NCBI GenBank assembly: GCA_003221075.1
Contig: QHUF01000248.1
Location: 1 to 12,685 of the forward strand
Direction: 5' to 3'
From: Gemmatimonadota bacterium
Lineage (GTDB): Bacteria; Gemmatimonadota; Gemmatimonadetes; Gemmatimonadales; GWC2-71-9
DNA length: 12,685 nt
In this document: positions 5,449 to 12,685 of the stretch, in pieces
Position numbering within the stretch: position 1 is the first letter of the stretch
Layout of the letters: each line of letters opens with the position of its first letter
Notes under the pieces: model-generated
Seen by the model: only the letters and a program-made list of their open reading frames with translations
Told to the model about the DNA's origin: nothing
The model's database searches: none
Program-made: the position numbers and the translations under genes

Positions 5449-7443
5449 GTGTCGTCCAATCAGCTGGCCTCCGAACCCTCGGCGTATCTCAAGTCTGCAG
5501 CGCACCAGCCGGTCCATTGGTCTCCGTGGGGCGACGCGGCGTTCGCCCGCGCGCAGCAAGAAAAGAAGCCGATCCTGCTCGACATCGGCGCCGTGTGGTG
5601 CCATTGGTGCCACGTCATGGACGGCGAGTCGTACGAGGACGCCGCGGTCGCCGAGCTCCTGAATCGCGATTTCGTCTGCATCAAGGTCGACCGCGACGAG
5701 CGGCCCGACGTGGACGCGCGCTATCAGCGCGCCGTGCAGGCGCTCAGCGGGCAAGGCGGCTGGCCACTCACCGCGTTCCTGACGCCCGAGGGTGAGGTCT
5801 TCTTCGGAGGCACCTACTTCCCGCCCGACAACAACGCCTACGGCCGGCCCGGATTCCGCCGCGTGTTGATGGAAATCGCGCGCGCGTTCCGCGAAGAGCA
5901 GGAGCGCGTCACCACAAACGCGCGCGCGATTCGCGAGCACGTCGTCCAGACGCTCGACGAGGCGAAGCCCGGCGTGGTGAACGCCGACCTCGTCAGCGGC
6001 GCCGCCGACCAGATGGCCAAGCTGTTCGATGTGCGGTACGGCGGCTTCGGCTCGGCACCCAAGTTCCCGCATCCCGCGGCCAGCGAGTTCCTGCTCGCGC
6101 GCTGGCATGACAGCCGGGGTGGCCTCGCCTGGCAGCGCGAGATCGTCGAGAAGACGCTCACGGGCATGGCGCGCGGCGGCGTTCGCGATCACCTGGGCGG
6201 CGGCTTCCACCGCTACTCGGTCGATGAGCGCTGGATCGTCCCGCACTTCGAGAAGATGTCGTACGACAACTCCGAGCTGCTGCGAGCCTATCTCTCGGCA
6301 TACCAGGCGTTCGGCACGCCGCTGTTCAAGGAAGTCGCCACCGGCATCGTGGATTGGGTGCGCGACGTCATGGCCGACAAGGACCAGGGAGCGTTCGCGA
6401 CGTCACAGGACGCAGACCTGACGTTTGGCGATGACGGGGACTACTGGACCTGGACGGTGGACGAAGCCAAAAGCGACTTAACGGCGCGAGAATACACAGT
6501 CGCGTCGAGTGTGTTCGACATCCAGGACACAGGCGAGATGCACCACAACCCCAAGAAGAATGTGCTGTGGTGGAAACAGGATCCGGCGAGTGATGACGAC
6601 TGGCCCGTCCTGCGCACGGCGATGAAGAAGCTCAAGGCGGCCCGCGACCGGCGCCAGGCGCCGTTCGTGGACCGCACCGCCTACGTCAACTGGAACGCGA
6701 TGATGTCAGGCGCCTTTCTGCAGGCCGGTGCCGTGCTCGACAGGCCGGAATGCAATGCGCTGGCATTGAAAGTTCTCGCACGGATCTGGTCAGAGGCGTG
6801 GGATGTCGGGAGTGGGATGTGCCATGTCCTGGGGGGGGGACGACGCGAGCCACGCGGGATGCTGGATGACAATGTGCAGGCTGCGGCGGCATTCCTCGAT
6901 GCGTACGAAGCGACCGGGGAAACCAGCTGGCTCGACCGCGCCACTCAGGTGATGACGTATTGTGGCAAGGCGCACGCGGACGACACGCCGGGTTACTTCG
7001 ATATCGCGGGAACGAACGGCACGGCATACCTCGCGACTCGTGCCAAGCCGGTGCAGGATGCGCCGACACCATCGCCGAACGGCGTCGCCGCGATCGTACT
7101 GGCGCGCCTGAGCGCACTCACCGACAAGTCGGAGTGGCGCGAGCGACTCGATCGCCATCTCGCCGGGTTCGCCGGCAGCGCGCGCGAGCTCTCGTTGTAC
7201 GGGTCCACGTTGCTGCGCGCGGTCGACTGGGCGGTGCACCCGATCACCCGGATCGAAGTGGCGGGCCCAAGCGGCGAAGGGCCTGCGTGCGCCATGCACC
7301 TGCTCGCGCTCCAAACGTACCGGCCGCGGAAAGTGGTGGTGCGCAAGATCGCCGACCGTCCTGCCGCCACGGTGTGCGTTGGGACGACGTGCTCGCTGCC
7401 CGTCTCCACACCGGAGCAGCTCGCAGGGCTGTTGGAGGCGTGA
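5449..7443 (+). CDS. DUF255 thioredoxin-like/six-hairpin protein (YyaL/SPATA20 family)
   Basis: 664 residues, close to the family norm of about 670. The N-terminal thioredoxin-like domain (about 1-165) begins NQLASEPSAYLKSAAHQPV, the usual family opening, which supports the GTG start at 5449. It holds WCHWCHVM (50-57) with the Cys51-X2-Cys54 pair, and GQGGWP (about 101-106). The rest is the helical (alpha/alpha) barrel region with HFEKMSYDNSELL (about 266-278). The C-terminus (VCVGTTCSLPVSTPEQL) is also as expected. Biochemical function is unknown; a redox or sugar-related role is only inferred from folds. A run of nine G lies at 6831-6839 and the frame continues through it, so the copy is intact. 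It starts 5 nt after the M20 gene, and its TGA overlaps the next GTG. Confidence 0.93.
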   Translation: MSSNQLASEPSAYLKSAAHQPVHWSPWGDAAFARAQQEKKPILLDIGAVWCHWCHVMDGESYEDAAVAELLNRDFVCIKVDRDERPDVDARYQRAVQALSGQGGWPLTAFLTPEGEVFFGGTYFPPDNNAYGRPGFRRVLMEIARAFREEQERVTTNARAIREHVVQTLDEAKPGVVNADLVSGAADQMAKLFDVRYGGFGSAPKFPHPAASEFLLARWHDSRGGLAWQREIVEKTLTGMARGGVRDHLGGGFHRYSVDERWIVPHFEKMSYDNSELLRAYLSAYQAFGTPLFKEVATGIVDWVRDVMADKDQGAFATSQDADLTFGDDGDYWTWTVDEAKSDLTAREYTVASSVFDIQDTGEMHHNPKKNVLWWKQDPASDDDWPVLRTAMKKLKAARDRRQAPFVDRTAYVNWNAMMSGAFLQAGAVLDRPECNALALKVLARIWSEAWDVGSGMCHVLGGGRREPRGMLDDNVQAAAAFLDAYEATGETSWLDRATQVMTYCGKAHADDTPGYFDIAGTNGTAYLATRAKPVQDAPTPSPNGVAAIVLARLSALTDKSEWRERLDRHLAGFAGSARELSLYGSTLLRAVDWAVHPITRIEVAGPSGEGPACAMHLLALQTYRPRKVVVRKIADRPAATVCVGTTCSLPVSTPEQLAGLLEA

Positions 7444-8315
7444 ACCGCCGCACGCTCGGCCGCACCGGACTGTCCGTCAGCGAGATCGGCTTCGGCGCCT
7501 GGGCGATCGGCGGCAATGCGTTCGGCAACTCGTACGGCCCCACCGACGACGTCGAGTCCACCCGCGCCATCCGCCGCGCGTTCGAGCTGGGCTGCAACTT
7601 CTTCGACACCGCGGACGTGTACGGCCACGGTCACTCTGAAGTGCTGCTTGGGAAAGCGCTCCGCGACGTACGCGATCAGGTTTTTATCGCGACCAAGGTT
7701 GGCGCCAACTTCTACAACCCGGATCTGCGTCTGGACTTTACTCCGGGCTACCTGAAGTTCGCTGTGGAACACTCGCTCGAGCGCCTCCAGACCGACCGCA
7801 TCGACCTGCTGCAACTGCACAATCCCCCCATCGGCCTGATCTCCGCGATGGGCACCTACGAATCGTTGGAAGAGCTGAAGCGCGACGGACTAATCCGGTT
7901 CTACGGCGTCTCCGTGCACCCGCCCGAGGAGGGCGTGGCCGCCGTCCAGGCGACCAAGCCTGACACCGTGCAGATCGTCTACAACTTGGCGCGGCGCGAA
8001 GCCGAGGACACATTCCTACCCACGGCGCAGGCGGCGAATGTGGGCGTCATCGCGCGCGAGCCGCTCGCGAACGGTTTTCTCGCCGGGCACTATAGCGCCG
8101 ACAGCACCTGGGACCGTGGCGACATCCGCAGCCGCATGCCGCGCCCCTACGTCGCTCAGCTATCCGCGCTCGGACAGCGCGTGCGGGAGCTGGCCGAGCA
8201 GTCGGGGATGACGGCGTCGCAGCTGGCACTGAAGTTCGTGCTCGATCGCCAGGAGATCGCGTGCGCGATCGTGGGCATGAAAACCGTGCGGCAGGTCGAG
8301 GAGAACCTCAACTAG
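7440..8315 (+). CDS. Aldo/keto reductase
   Basis: 291 residues. NAD(P)H-dependent reduction of aldehydes or ketones is the family role; the substrate is unknown. The opening RRTLGRTGLSVSEIGFGAW is typical. The catalytic tetrad is complete: Asp56 and Tyr61 (DTADVYG), Lys86 (ATKVG) and His127 (LQLHNP). The cofactor-binding end shows IVGMKTVRQVEENL. The protein stops right after this at VEENLN, where most relatives carry about 15-25 more residues (a final helix), so the C-terminus looks short. GTG at 7440 overlaps the DUF255 stop by 4 nt (GTGA); a GGAGG at 7434-7438 is present but very close to the start. The frame is open upstream inside DUF255, which is not the real start. Confidence 0.93.
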   Translation: MNRRTLGRTGLSVSEIGFGAWAIGGNAFGNSYGPTDDVESTRAIRRAFELGCNFFDTADVYGHGHSEVLLGKALRDVRDQVFIATKVGANFYNPDLRLDFTPGYLKFAVEHSLERLQTDRIDLLQLHNPPIGLISAMGTYESLEELKRDGLIRFYGVSVHPPEEGVAAVQATKPDTVQIVYNLARREAEDTFLPTAQAANVGVIAREPLANGFLAGHYSADSTWDRGDIRSRMPRPYVAQLSALGQRVRELAEQSGMTASQLALKFVLDRQEIACAIVGMKTVRQVEENLN

Positions 8316-8320
8316 AGGGG
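8315..8320 (+). promoter_or_regulatory. Strong ribosome binding site for the cyclophilin gene
   Basis: GAGGGG ends five bases before the ATG at 8326. It is one of only two good Shine-Dalgarno sequences in the window, suggesting independent and efficient translation of this gene rather than reinitiation. Confidence 0.65.
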
Positions 8321-8325
8321 TGTAG

Positions 8326-8775
8326 ATGCCGAACAAGAAAGCGGTGATCGAAACGAAGAAGGGCACCATCGAGCTGGAGCTGTTCGCCGACGAAGTGCCC
8401 GGCACCGTCGCGAATTTCGAGAAGCTCGCCAATTCCAACTTTTATGACGGGACCAAGTTCCATCGCGTGATCCCGAATTTCATGGTCCAGGGTGGGGATC
8501 CCTACTCCAAGACCGGCAAGGGGCCGGTCGGTACGGGCGGCCCGGGTTACACGATCAAGTGCGAGACGCAGAAGAACACCCACAAGCATGTCGCCGGCAC
8601 GCTGTCCATGGCGCACGCCGGCAAGGACACGGGCGGCAGCCAGTTCTTCATCTGTCATTCACCGCAACGCCACCTGGACGGCGTCCACACGGTGTTCGGA
8701 CAAGTCACGAAGGGGATGGACGTCGTCAACGCGATCAAGGGGAACGACGAGATCACATCGATTCGCGTCTCATGA
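8326..8775 (+). CDS. Peptidyl-prolyl cis-trans isomerase, cyclophilin type
   Basis: 149 residues, a single cyclophilin domain that speeds proline isomerisation during protein folding. Catalytic Arg47 lies in FHRVIPNFMVQGGDP (45-59). GSQFFI is at 104-109, and HLDGVHTVFG (116-125) replaces the Trp of human cyclophilin A (WLDG) with His116, as in many bacterial cyclophilins with weak cyclosporin binding. No signal peptide, so cytoplasmic. The ATG is fixed by the GAGGGG at 8315-8320. The gene follows the aldo/keto reductase by 10 nt and precedes the DUF2911 gene by 13 nt. Confidence 0.95.
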   Translation: MPNKKAVIETKKGTIELELFADEVPGTVANFEKLANSNFYDGTKFHRVIPNFMVQGGDPYSKTGKGPVGTGGPGYTIKCETQKNTHKHVAGTLSMAHAGKDTGGSQFFICHSPQRHLDGVHTVFGQVTKGMDVVNAIKGNDEITSIRVS

Positions 8776-8777
8776 CC

Positions 8778-8782
8778 GGAGG
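8778..8782 (+). promoter_or_regulatory. Ribosome binding site that sets the DUF2911 start
   Basis: GGAGG six bases before the ATG at 8789. The frame is open much further upstream inside the cyclophilin gene, but this site and the signal peptide directly after the ATG decide the start. Confidence 0.7.
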
Positions 8783-8788
8783 CTCTGC

Positions 8789-9913
8789 ATGCTTGCGCTG
8801 TTGTTGACACTCTCTTTCGCCGTCCAGGACTCGGCGGCTTTCGTCACGAGGCTCGGCAACGACACGGTAACGCTCGAACAATACAAACGGACGGCAACGC
8901 AGCTGCGTGGCGAGTACGTGATCCGCACGCCGCGGAGCCTCCATCGCATCTATACGTTCGACCTGAATCCCGACGGCTCGATCCGCCACATCGAGATCGT
9001 GACGCACAACATCGGCGGCGGCCCCGGGCCGATGGAGACCAAGAACTCGGTCGACTTCTCGGGCGACACGGCGATCATGGTGTCTCCACGGGGCGACAGC
9101 AGCGTGACGACGAAGCTCGCGGTTCCGCGGGGCACCTTCCCGTTCCAGTTCTACGTGTACGGACTGATGGAACAGATCGGGCGGTGGGCCCGCGGGACGG
9201 GGAAGGACAGCGTCCGGTTCACTGCGCTCTACTCTGCCGACCGCACCAGCGGCGGGTACATCCGCAAACGGGGCGGGGATACACTCGTGTTCATGTTCGA
9301 TGAAGGACAGCTCGCCGGCGTGGGGCCCTTCACGTTCCGCCTCGACCGCCAGGGCCATCTCACCTGGCTCACTGGAAAAGGCAGCACCTTGCAGGTCGAA
9401 GTCCAGCGCGTTACGTCGGTGCCGATGGCGCAGGCCACGCAGTCCTTCGCGAGCCGGCCGCTCGGCCAGTTGTCGCCGCGCGACACGGCGCGCGCGACCA
9501 TTGGCGGCTCCGAGGTGTGGATCGATTACAGCCGCCCCACCCGACGCGGCCGAGATATCTTCGGCACGTTGGAGCCGTGGAATAAGGTGTGGCGCACAGG
9601 CGCAAACGCGGCAACGCAGCTTGAAACGCCCGTGGACCTGGTGATCGGCGGCGCGACAGTCCCCGCCGGCAAGTACACCCTGTGGACGCTTCCCTCGCCG
9701 ACCGGATGGAAGCTCATCATCAACAAACAGAACGGGCAGTGGGGCACCGAATATCATCCGGAGCAAGACCTGATCCGTGTCGATGCCAAGACCGAGGCGC
9801 TCGCTACGCCGGTCGAGCAGTTCGTGATCGCGTTCGAGCCGGCTTCCACGCCCTCCGCTATCACGTTCGCGTGGGACAAGGTCCGCTACTCCGTTCCAGT
9901 GGCGAAGAAGTAG
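8789..9913 (+). CDS. Exported protein with C-terminal DUF2911 domain
   Basis: 374 residues. The N-terminus MLALLLTLSFAVQDSAAF looks like a short signal peptide with cleavage near residues 11-17, so the product is probably periplasmic or exported. Residues about 20-225 form a beta-rich region I do not recognise, with many regular alternations (SLHRIYTFDLNPDGSIRHI). From about 232 to 365 is a DUF2911 domain: ARATIGGSEVWIDYSRPTRRG, then WNKVWRTGANAAT, then VPAGKYTLWTLP. DUF2911 proteins are common in Bacteroidota and Gemmatimonadota and have no known activity. The start is supported by GGAGG at 8778-8782. The stop shares its G with the GTG of the next gene. Confidence 0.88.
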   Translation: MLALLLTLSFAVQDSAAFVTRLGNDTVTLEQYKRTATQLRGEYVIRTPRSLHRIYTFDLNPDGSIRHIEIVTHNIGGGPGPMETKNSVDFSGDTAIMVSPRGDSSVTTKLAVPRGTFPFQFYVYGLMEQIGRWARGTGKDSVRFTALYSADRTSGGYIRKRGGDTLVFMFDEGQLAGVGPFTFRLDRQGHLTWLTGKGSTLQVEVQRVTSVPMAQATQSFASRPLGQLSPRDTARATIGGSEVWIDYSRPTRRGRDIFGTLEPWNKVWRTGANAATQLETPVDLVIGGATVPAGKYTLWTLPSPTGWKLIINKQNGQWGTEYHPEQDLIRVDAKTEALATPVEQFVIAFEPASTPSAITFAWDKVRYSVPVAKK

Positions 9914-10350
9914 TGCATCTCGACTTCGCGGTCGTCGCCGACTACGCGCTGGTGGATCAGTCGGGCAAGATGTCGGTGCTCGGCATCTTCCAGCACATCT
10001 GGGTGCCGCAGTTTCCGGTGATGCATCCGCGGCTGCACCTCGTGCTGCGATTGAAAGGCAAACGCACGGAAGTCGGCGAGCACCAGGTGCAGATCAAGCT
10101 GCTCGATGAAGACAATGCGGAGCTGTTGGGCGGCTCGGGAACGGTGAATTTTGCCGAGCCGCCCGCCGGCGTCACGGAGATCGAGGCGGCGGCCGTGCTC
10201 GTGTTCGACGTGCCGTTTCCGCACGCCGGACAGTATCGGTTCGAAATCACCGTGGACGGCGAGCGCAAAGCGAACGTCCCGATCACGGTGTCGCAGATGC
10301 CCACGGCGCCCGCGCAGCCTCCTTCCAGTCCCCAGGCTCCCGGTTCCTAG
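9913..10350 (+). CDS. DUF6941-type small protein
   Basis: 145 residues with no signal peptide. The opening ADYALVDQSGKMSVLGIF matches the DUF6941 pattern as I remember it, a small beta-sandwich protein of unknown function. Further segments alternate as beta strands (HQVQIKLLDEDN, YRFEITVDGE). The last 13 or so residues (PAQPPSSPQAPGS) are a low-complexity tail encoded partly by a degenerate 7-bp repeat. The start is GTG at 9913, sharing one base with the previous stop (TAGTG), the same arrangement as the GAF/hydrolase pair. The frame is open upstream inside the DUF2911 gene but the homologous part begins here. Confidence 0.75.
   Translation: MHLDFAVVADYALVDQSGKMSVLGIFQHIWVPQFPVMHPRLHLVLRLKGKRTEVGEHQVQIKLLDEDNAELLGGSGTVNFAEPPAGVTEIEAAAVLVFDVPFPHAGQYRFEITVDGERKANVPITVSQMPTAPAQPPSSPQAPGS
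10323..10350 (+). repeat. Degenerate 7-bp tandem repeat at the DUF6941 gene end
   Basis: Four 7-bp units: TTCCAGT, CCCCAGG, CTCCCGG and TTCCTAG, with consensus YTCCNGG. The last unit supplies the stop codon. The tract resembles in period and CC-rich core the repeat at 2776-2808, but it is more worn. Confidence 0.5.
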
Positions 10351-10378
10351 CACGTCCTCGCTGCCGCTCGGCGCCTAC

Positions 10379-11839
10379 GTGCGGCTGCCGGTGCTTCTCC
10401 TTGCCGCCGCCTTGGCGCTGGGGTTCGACCTCGGCGGATATCCGCTGTTCGATCCCGACGAAGGGCGCAACGCCGAAGTCGCGCGCGAGATGGCTTCGAC
10501 GAACGACTACGTCCTGCCACAATTCGATGGGCTGCCATACCTCGACAAGCCAATCGTTTACTTCGCATCCGCCGCCGCGGTGATGGAGGTCCTCGGACCA
10601 ACCGAGACGGCCGCTCGGCTTCCCGCGTATCTGTTTACGCTCGCCACGCTGATCGTTGTCGTGTGGTTCGTGAGGCGACGGTGGGGTACGGACGCGGGAT
10701 GGCTGGCGGGGCTGGCGCTCGCGACGATGCCACTGGTCCTCGCGTACGCGCGCACGACGATCATGGACAGCGCGCTCGCGTTCTGCACCACGCTCGCAAT
10801 TCTCGCGTTCTGGGATGAGCGTCCGGTGCTGGCGTGGGCGGCGATCGGACTGGGAGCCATTACCAAGGGCCCGCTCGCGATTCTGATCCCGCTCGCAACG
10901 CTGATCCCCTACTCGCTCCTCACCGGCCGCCGGCTGCGGCGACTATTTCCGCTCGCAGGCCTGGGCGTGTTCGCGCTCGTGGCCCTGCCGTGGTTTCTCG
11001 CGGTGTCGCATCGCGTTCCCGAGTTCCCGCACTACGTCTTCGTGCGCGAGACGTTCGAGCGCGTCACCACGACGCGCTTCCACCGGACCGCGGCGTTCTG
11101 GTACTATCTGCCGATCGTTCCGGTCGCCGCATTCCCCTGGATCGTGCCCGCGCTCGCAGGTCTGAAGCACTGGCGCTGGGCCTGGCTGGCCCGGCGCGTG
11201 AACCCGCAGGCCCAGGAGGCGATTTTCCTGGCGTGCTGGGTGTTGGCACCGCTGTTGTTCTTCTCGCTGAATCAGTCGAAGCTCCCGCAGTACGTTCTGC
11301 CGCTGATGCCTGCCTTCGCCCTTGCGGCCGCGAGGGGGCTCGACGGTGGAATCGGCGTCGGAGGGCGCACCTATGCGGTGATCGCAGGGCTGCTTGGGAT
11401 CGCGCTCGTGTCCCTGACGATTTGGCTGCCCGCGCCGATCAGCCTCACGCCGGCGGAACGAGCCGCGATCCCGCAGACCGCGCTGGCGCTGGGCATCGCG
11501 CTGCTGATTTCGGCGGCGCTGGTTTGGTACGCCGGCCGGGTCGAGCGACCACGTCCGGCACTCGTGGTGATGGGGTACGCACTGACCGTGATGGCGATGC
11601 CAATCGTATCCGGCCAGCTGCTCGTCGCGGTCGGCGAGGATCGCTCGTCGGCTGCCATCGCACGCGTCATTCAGAACGTGAGGCCGACGGTGAAGGGAGT
11701 GGCGGATGTCGAGGTTGTGGGGGTCTCGGCTTTCCCCACCTCGCTGCCGTTTTATTTGCGGCGACAGGTACTCCTCGCGGCGGCGACCGCGCGCGAGCTG
11801 ACGAGCCGCGCGACTGCCCTACACCGGCCGTGTTCCTAG
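10379..11839 (+). CDS. ArnT/PMT-like polytopic membrane glycosyltransferase, C-terminus probably frameshifted
   Basis: 486 residues in this frame. It belongs with GT-C lipid-phosphate-sugar transferases (GT39/GT83, PMT-2 type) that move a sugar from a polyprenyl carrier to an envelope acceptor. The N-terminal loop has DPDEGRNAEVAREM (25-38) and LPYLDKPIVYF (53-63), both hallmark segments. ERVTTTRFHRTAAFWYYLP and SKLPQYVLPLMPAF follow. About ten to twelve hydrophobic helices are visible. The start is set at GTG 10379, 28 nt after the previous stop; no Shine-Dalgarno sequence is seen, and a CTG at 10361 is possible. The frame ends ...ELTSRATALHRPCS, while a plausible native C-terminus continues in another frame to 11952, so the copy looks broken or carries a sequencing error. 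Confidence 0.85.
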   Translation: MRLPVLLLAAALALGFDLGGYPLFDPDEGRNAEVAREMASTNDYVLPQFDGLPYLDKPIVYFASAAAVMEVLGPTETAARLPAYLFTLATLIVVVWFVRRRWGTDAGWLAGLALATMPLVLAYARTTIMDSALAFCTTLAILAFWDERPVLAWAAIGLGAITKGPLAILIPLATLIPYSLLTGRRLRRLFPLAGLGVFALVALPWFLAVSHRVPEFPHYVFVRETFERVTTTRFHRTAAFWYYLPIVPVAAFPWIVPALAGLKHWRWAWLARRVNPQAQEAIFLACWVLAPLLFFSLNQSKLPQYVLPLMPAFALAAARGLDGGIGVGGRTYAVIAGLLGIALVSLTIWLPAPISLTPAERAAIPQTALALGIALLISAALVWYAGRVERPRPALVVMGYALTVMAMPIVSGQLLVAVGEDRSSAAIARVIQNVRPTVKGVADVEVVGVSAFPTSLPFYLRRQVLLAAATARELTSRATALHRPCS

Positions 11840-11952
11840 CGCGCGCCAACGACGCCCGCGTCCGTGCCCAGCTCGATTCCGTGCTCCCGTTGCTCGCCGT
11901 CGAAGGCAAGTACGCGGCCTATGGACCATGTGCGGCATCTTCGGTGCGATAG
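11812..11952 (+). pseudogene. Displaced C-terminal part of the glycosyltransferase (other frame)
   Basis: In the frame one base off, the DNA after about 11812 reads DCPTPAVFLARANDAR followed by AQLDSVLPLLAVEGKYAAYGP and stops at 11952. This looks like the C-terminal strand-helix end that such transferases carry after the ELTS segment. The main frame instead gives a short, odd tail and stops at 11839. A frameshift or frame-changing deletion near 11800-11825 would explain both. With the frame restored, the gene would overlap asnB by 25 nt. Confidence 0.5.
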
Positions 11953-12685
11953 CGCGGGGTGAAGCGGCGCTGCGGCATCCCGAGGCGCTCACGCGGATGG
12001 CCGCGGCGCTGCGCCACCGCGGCCCCGACGGCGAATGCATCATCGGTCACGAGCGCGCGCGCATCGGGGCACGCCGGCTCGCCATCATGGATCTCACCAC
12101 CGGCGACCAGCCGTTTCAGAGTCCCGACGGCAAGATCTGGATGGTCTGCAACGGCGAGATCTACAATGCTCCCGAGCTGCGACGGGAAGCGTCCGCATGG
12201 GGTTATCCCTTCCGCTCGCACGGCGACATCGAGACGATCGTCCCCTACTACCAGCGGTTCGGCGCGGATGCCGTGGCCCGGCTCGAGGGGATGTTCGGCC
12301 TCGCGGTCTGGGATGAGACGCGGCGCCGACTCGTGCTCGCGCGCGATCGCGCTGGCGAGAAACCGCTGTTCTGGACCGAAGTCGACGGCGAACTGCGATT
12401 CGCATCGGAGATCCAGGCGCTGCTCGAGTTTCCCGACCAGCCACGCCGGCTGAATCGCAAGGCGCTTCGCTTGTACCACGCACTTGGATACGTCCCGGCG
12501 CCCTACACGATGTTCGACGGTATTCACAAACTCCCGCCGGCGTCACTGCTCATTGCGGAAGACTATCGAATTGAGATTCGCTCCTTCTGGAGTGCCGCGG
12601 AGGTGGCCAGCCGCCCCGCGACACAATCCCTCGGGGACGGGGCAGCGCTGCGTGAGACGCTGCTCCGCGCCGTGAAGCGCGAGCT
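11928..12685 (+). CDS. asnB: Asparagine synthetase (glutamine-hydrolysing), 5' part
   Basis: An ATG at 11928 opens a frame that stays open for 252 codons to the right edge; the C-terminus is cut by the window. The N-terminal glutaminase (Ntn/class II amidotransferase) domain is complete. Cys2 is the nucleophile (MCGIFGAI). RHRGPDG is at 29-35, RRLAIMDL at 49-56, NGEIYN at 75-80, HGDIET at 98-103 and DRAGEKPLFW lies near 140-150. The start of the synthetase domain follows. The enzyme makes Asn from Asp, ATP and Gln. Next to an ArnT-like transferase, an AsnB-type amidotransferase in a surface-polysaccharide locus is also possible. The reading start must be here because the nucleophile is residue 2. 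Confidence 0.93.
   Translation, partial: MCGIFGAIARGEAALRHPEALTRMAAALRHRGPDGECIIGHERARIGARRLAIMDLTTGDQPFQSPDGKIWMVCNGEIYNAPELRREASAWGYPFRSHGDIETIVPYYQRFGADAVARLEGMFGLAVWDETRRRLVLARDRAGEKPLFWTEVDGELRFASEIQALLEFPDQPRRLNRKALRLYHALGYVPAPYTMFDGIHKLPPASLLIAEDYRIEIRSFWSAAEVASRPATQSLGDGAALRETLLRAVKRE

Noticed and set aside
5440..6246. Minus-strand open frame (268 codons) opposite the DUF255 gene
   Set aside because: Mirrors the codon pattern of a well-supported plus-strand gene and shows no family features.
8753..9766. Long minus-strand open frame (337 codons) opposite the DUF2911 gene
   Set aside because: High-GC shadow frame. The plus strand carries a signal peptide, ribosome site and recognisable DUF2911 domain, while the minus translation is Arg/Ala/His-rich with no motif.
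1..12685. CRISPR array, tRNA, rRNA, riboswitch or defence island
   Set aside because: No spaced direct repeats, cloverleaf-like or rRNA sequence, or known defence proteins were seen, and there is almost no intergenic space to hold them.

Overview
This is a compact, high-GC stretch of bacterial chromosome. One partial gene reads leftward off the left edge. From about 690 to the right edge, about a dozen genes read rightward with almost no space between them. Neighbouring genes share stop/start codons (ATGA, GTGA, TAGTG) or lie 3-28 nt apart. No non-coding stretch exceeds about 30 bp, and I see no tRNA, rRNA, CRISPR, insertion sequence or clear terminator. The GC content, the DUF2911 and DUF6941-type proteins, the short signal peptides (MLALLL...VQD) and the gene mix suggest a soil or aquatic lineage such as Gemmatimonadota, possibly a metagenome-derived contig. 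That placement is inference.

Layout: (1) 1-659, minus strand: the N-terminal part of an unrecognised protein with a Pro/Ala-rich linker. (2) 689-2967: a short signal-peptide-like ORF, a GAF protein resembling free methionine-(R)-sulfoxide reductase, and a proline-iminopeptidase-like alpha/beta hydrolase. This block carries the most striking feature of the window, a direct tandem duplication of exactly 901 bp (819-1719 and 1720-2620) with one silent difference. The duplication truncates the first hydrolase copy and leaves a second, nearly complete GAF gene plus the only intact hydrolase. (3) 2964-5443: a conserved hypothetical protein, endonuclease III (nth) and an M20 amidohydrolase. (4) 5449-8775: a YyaL/SPATA20-type DUF255 protein, an aldo/keto reductase and a cyclophilin. 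(5) 8789-10350: an exported DUF2911 protein and a DUF6941-type protein. (6) 10379 to the end: an ArnT/PMT-like membrane glycosyltransferase whose C-terminus seems displaced into another frame, then the 5' part of an asparagine synthetase (asnB). These last two may open a cell-envelope polysaccharide locus.

The genes do not form one pathway. Themes are oxidative-damage handling (fRMsr-like GAF, endonuclease III, thioredoxin-like DUF255, aldo/keto reductase) and peptide or acyl-amino-acid turnover (iminopeptidase, M20 hydrolase). The tight coupling suggests co-transcription. I found no convincing new defence or mobile system. The observations most worth checking are the exact 901-bp duplication, the disrupted glycosyltransferase end, and 7-bp tandem repeats inside or at the edge of coding regions.
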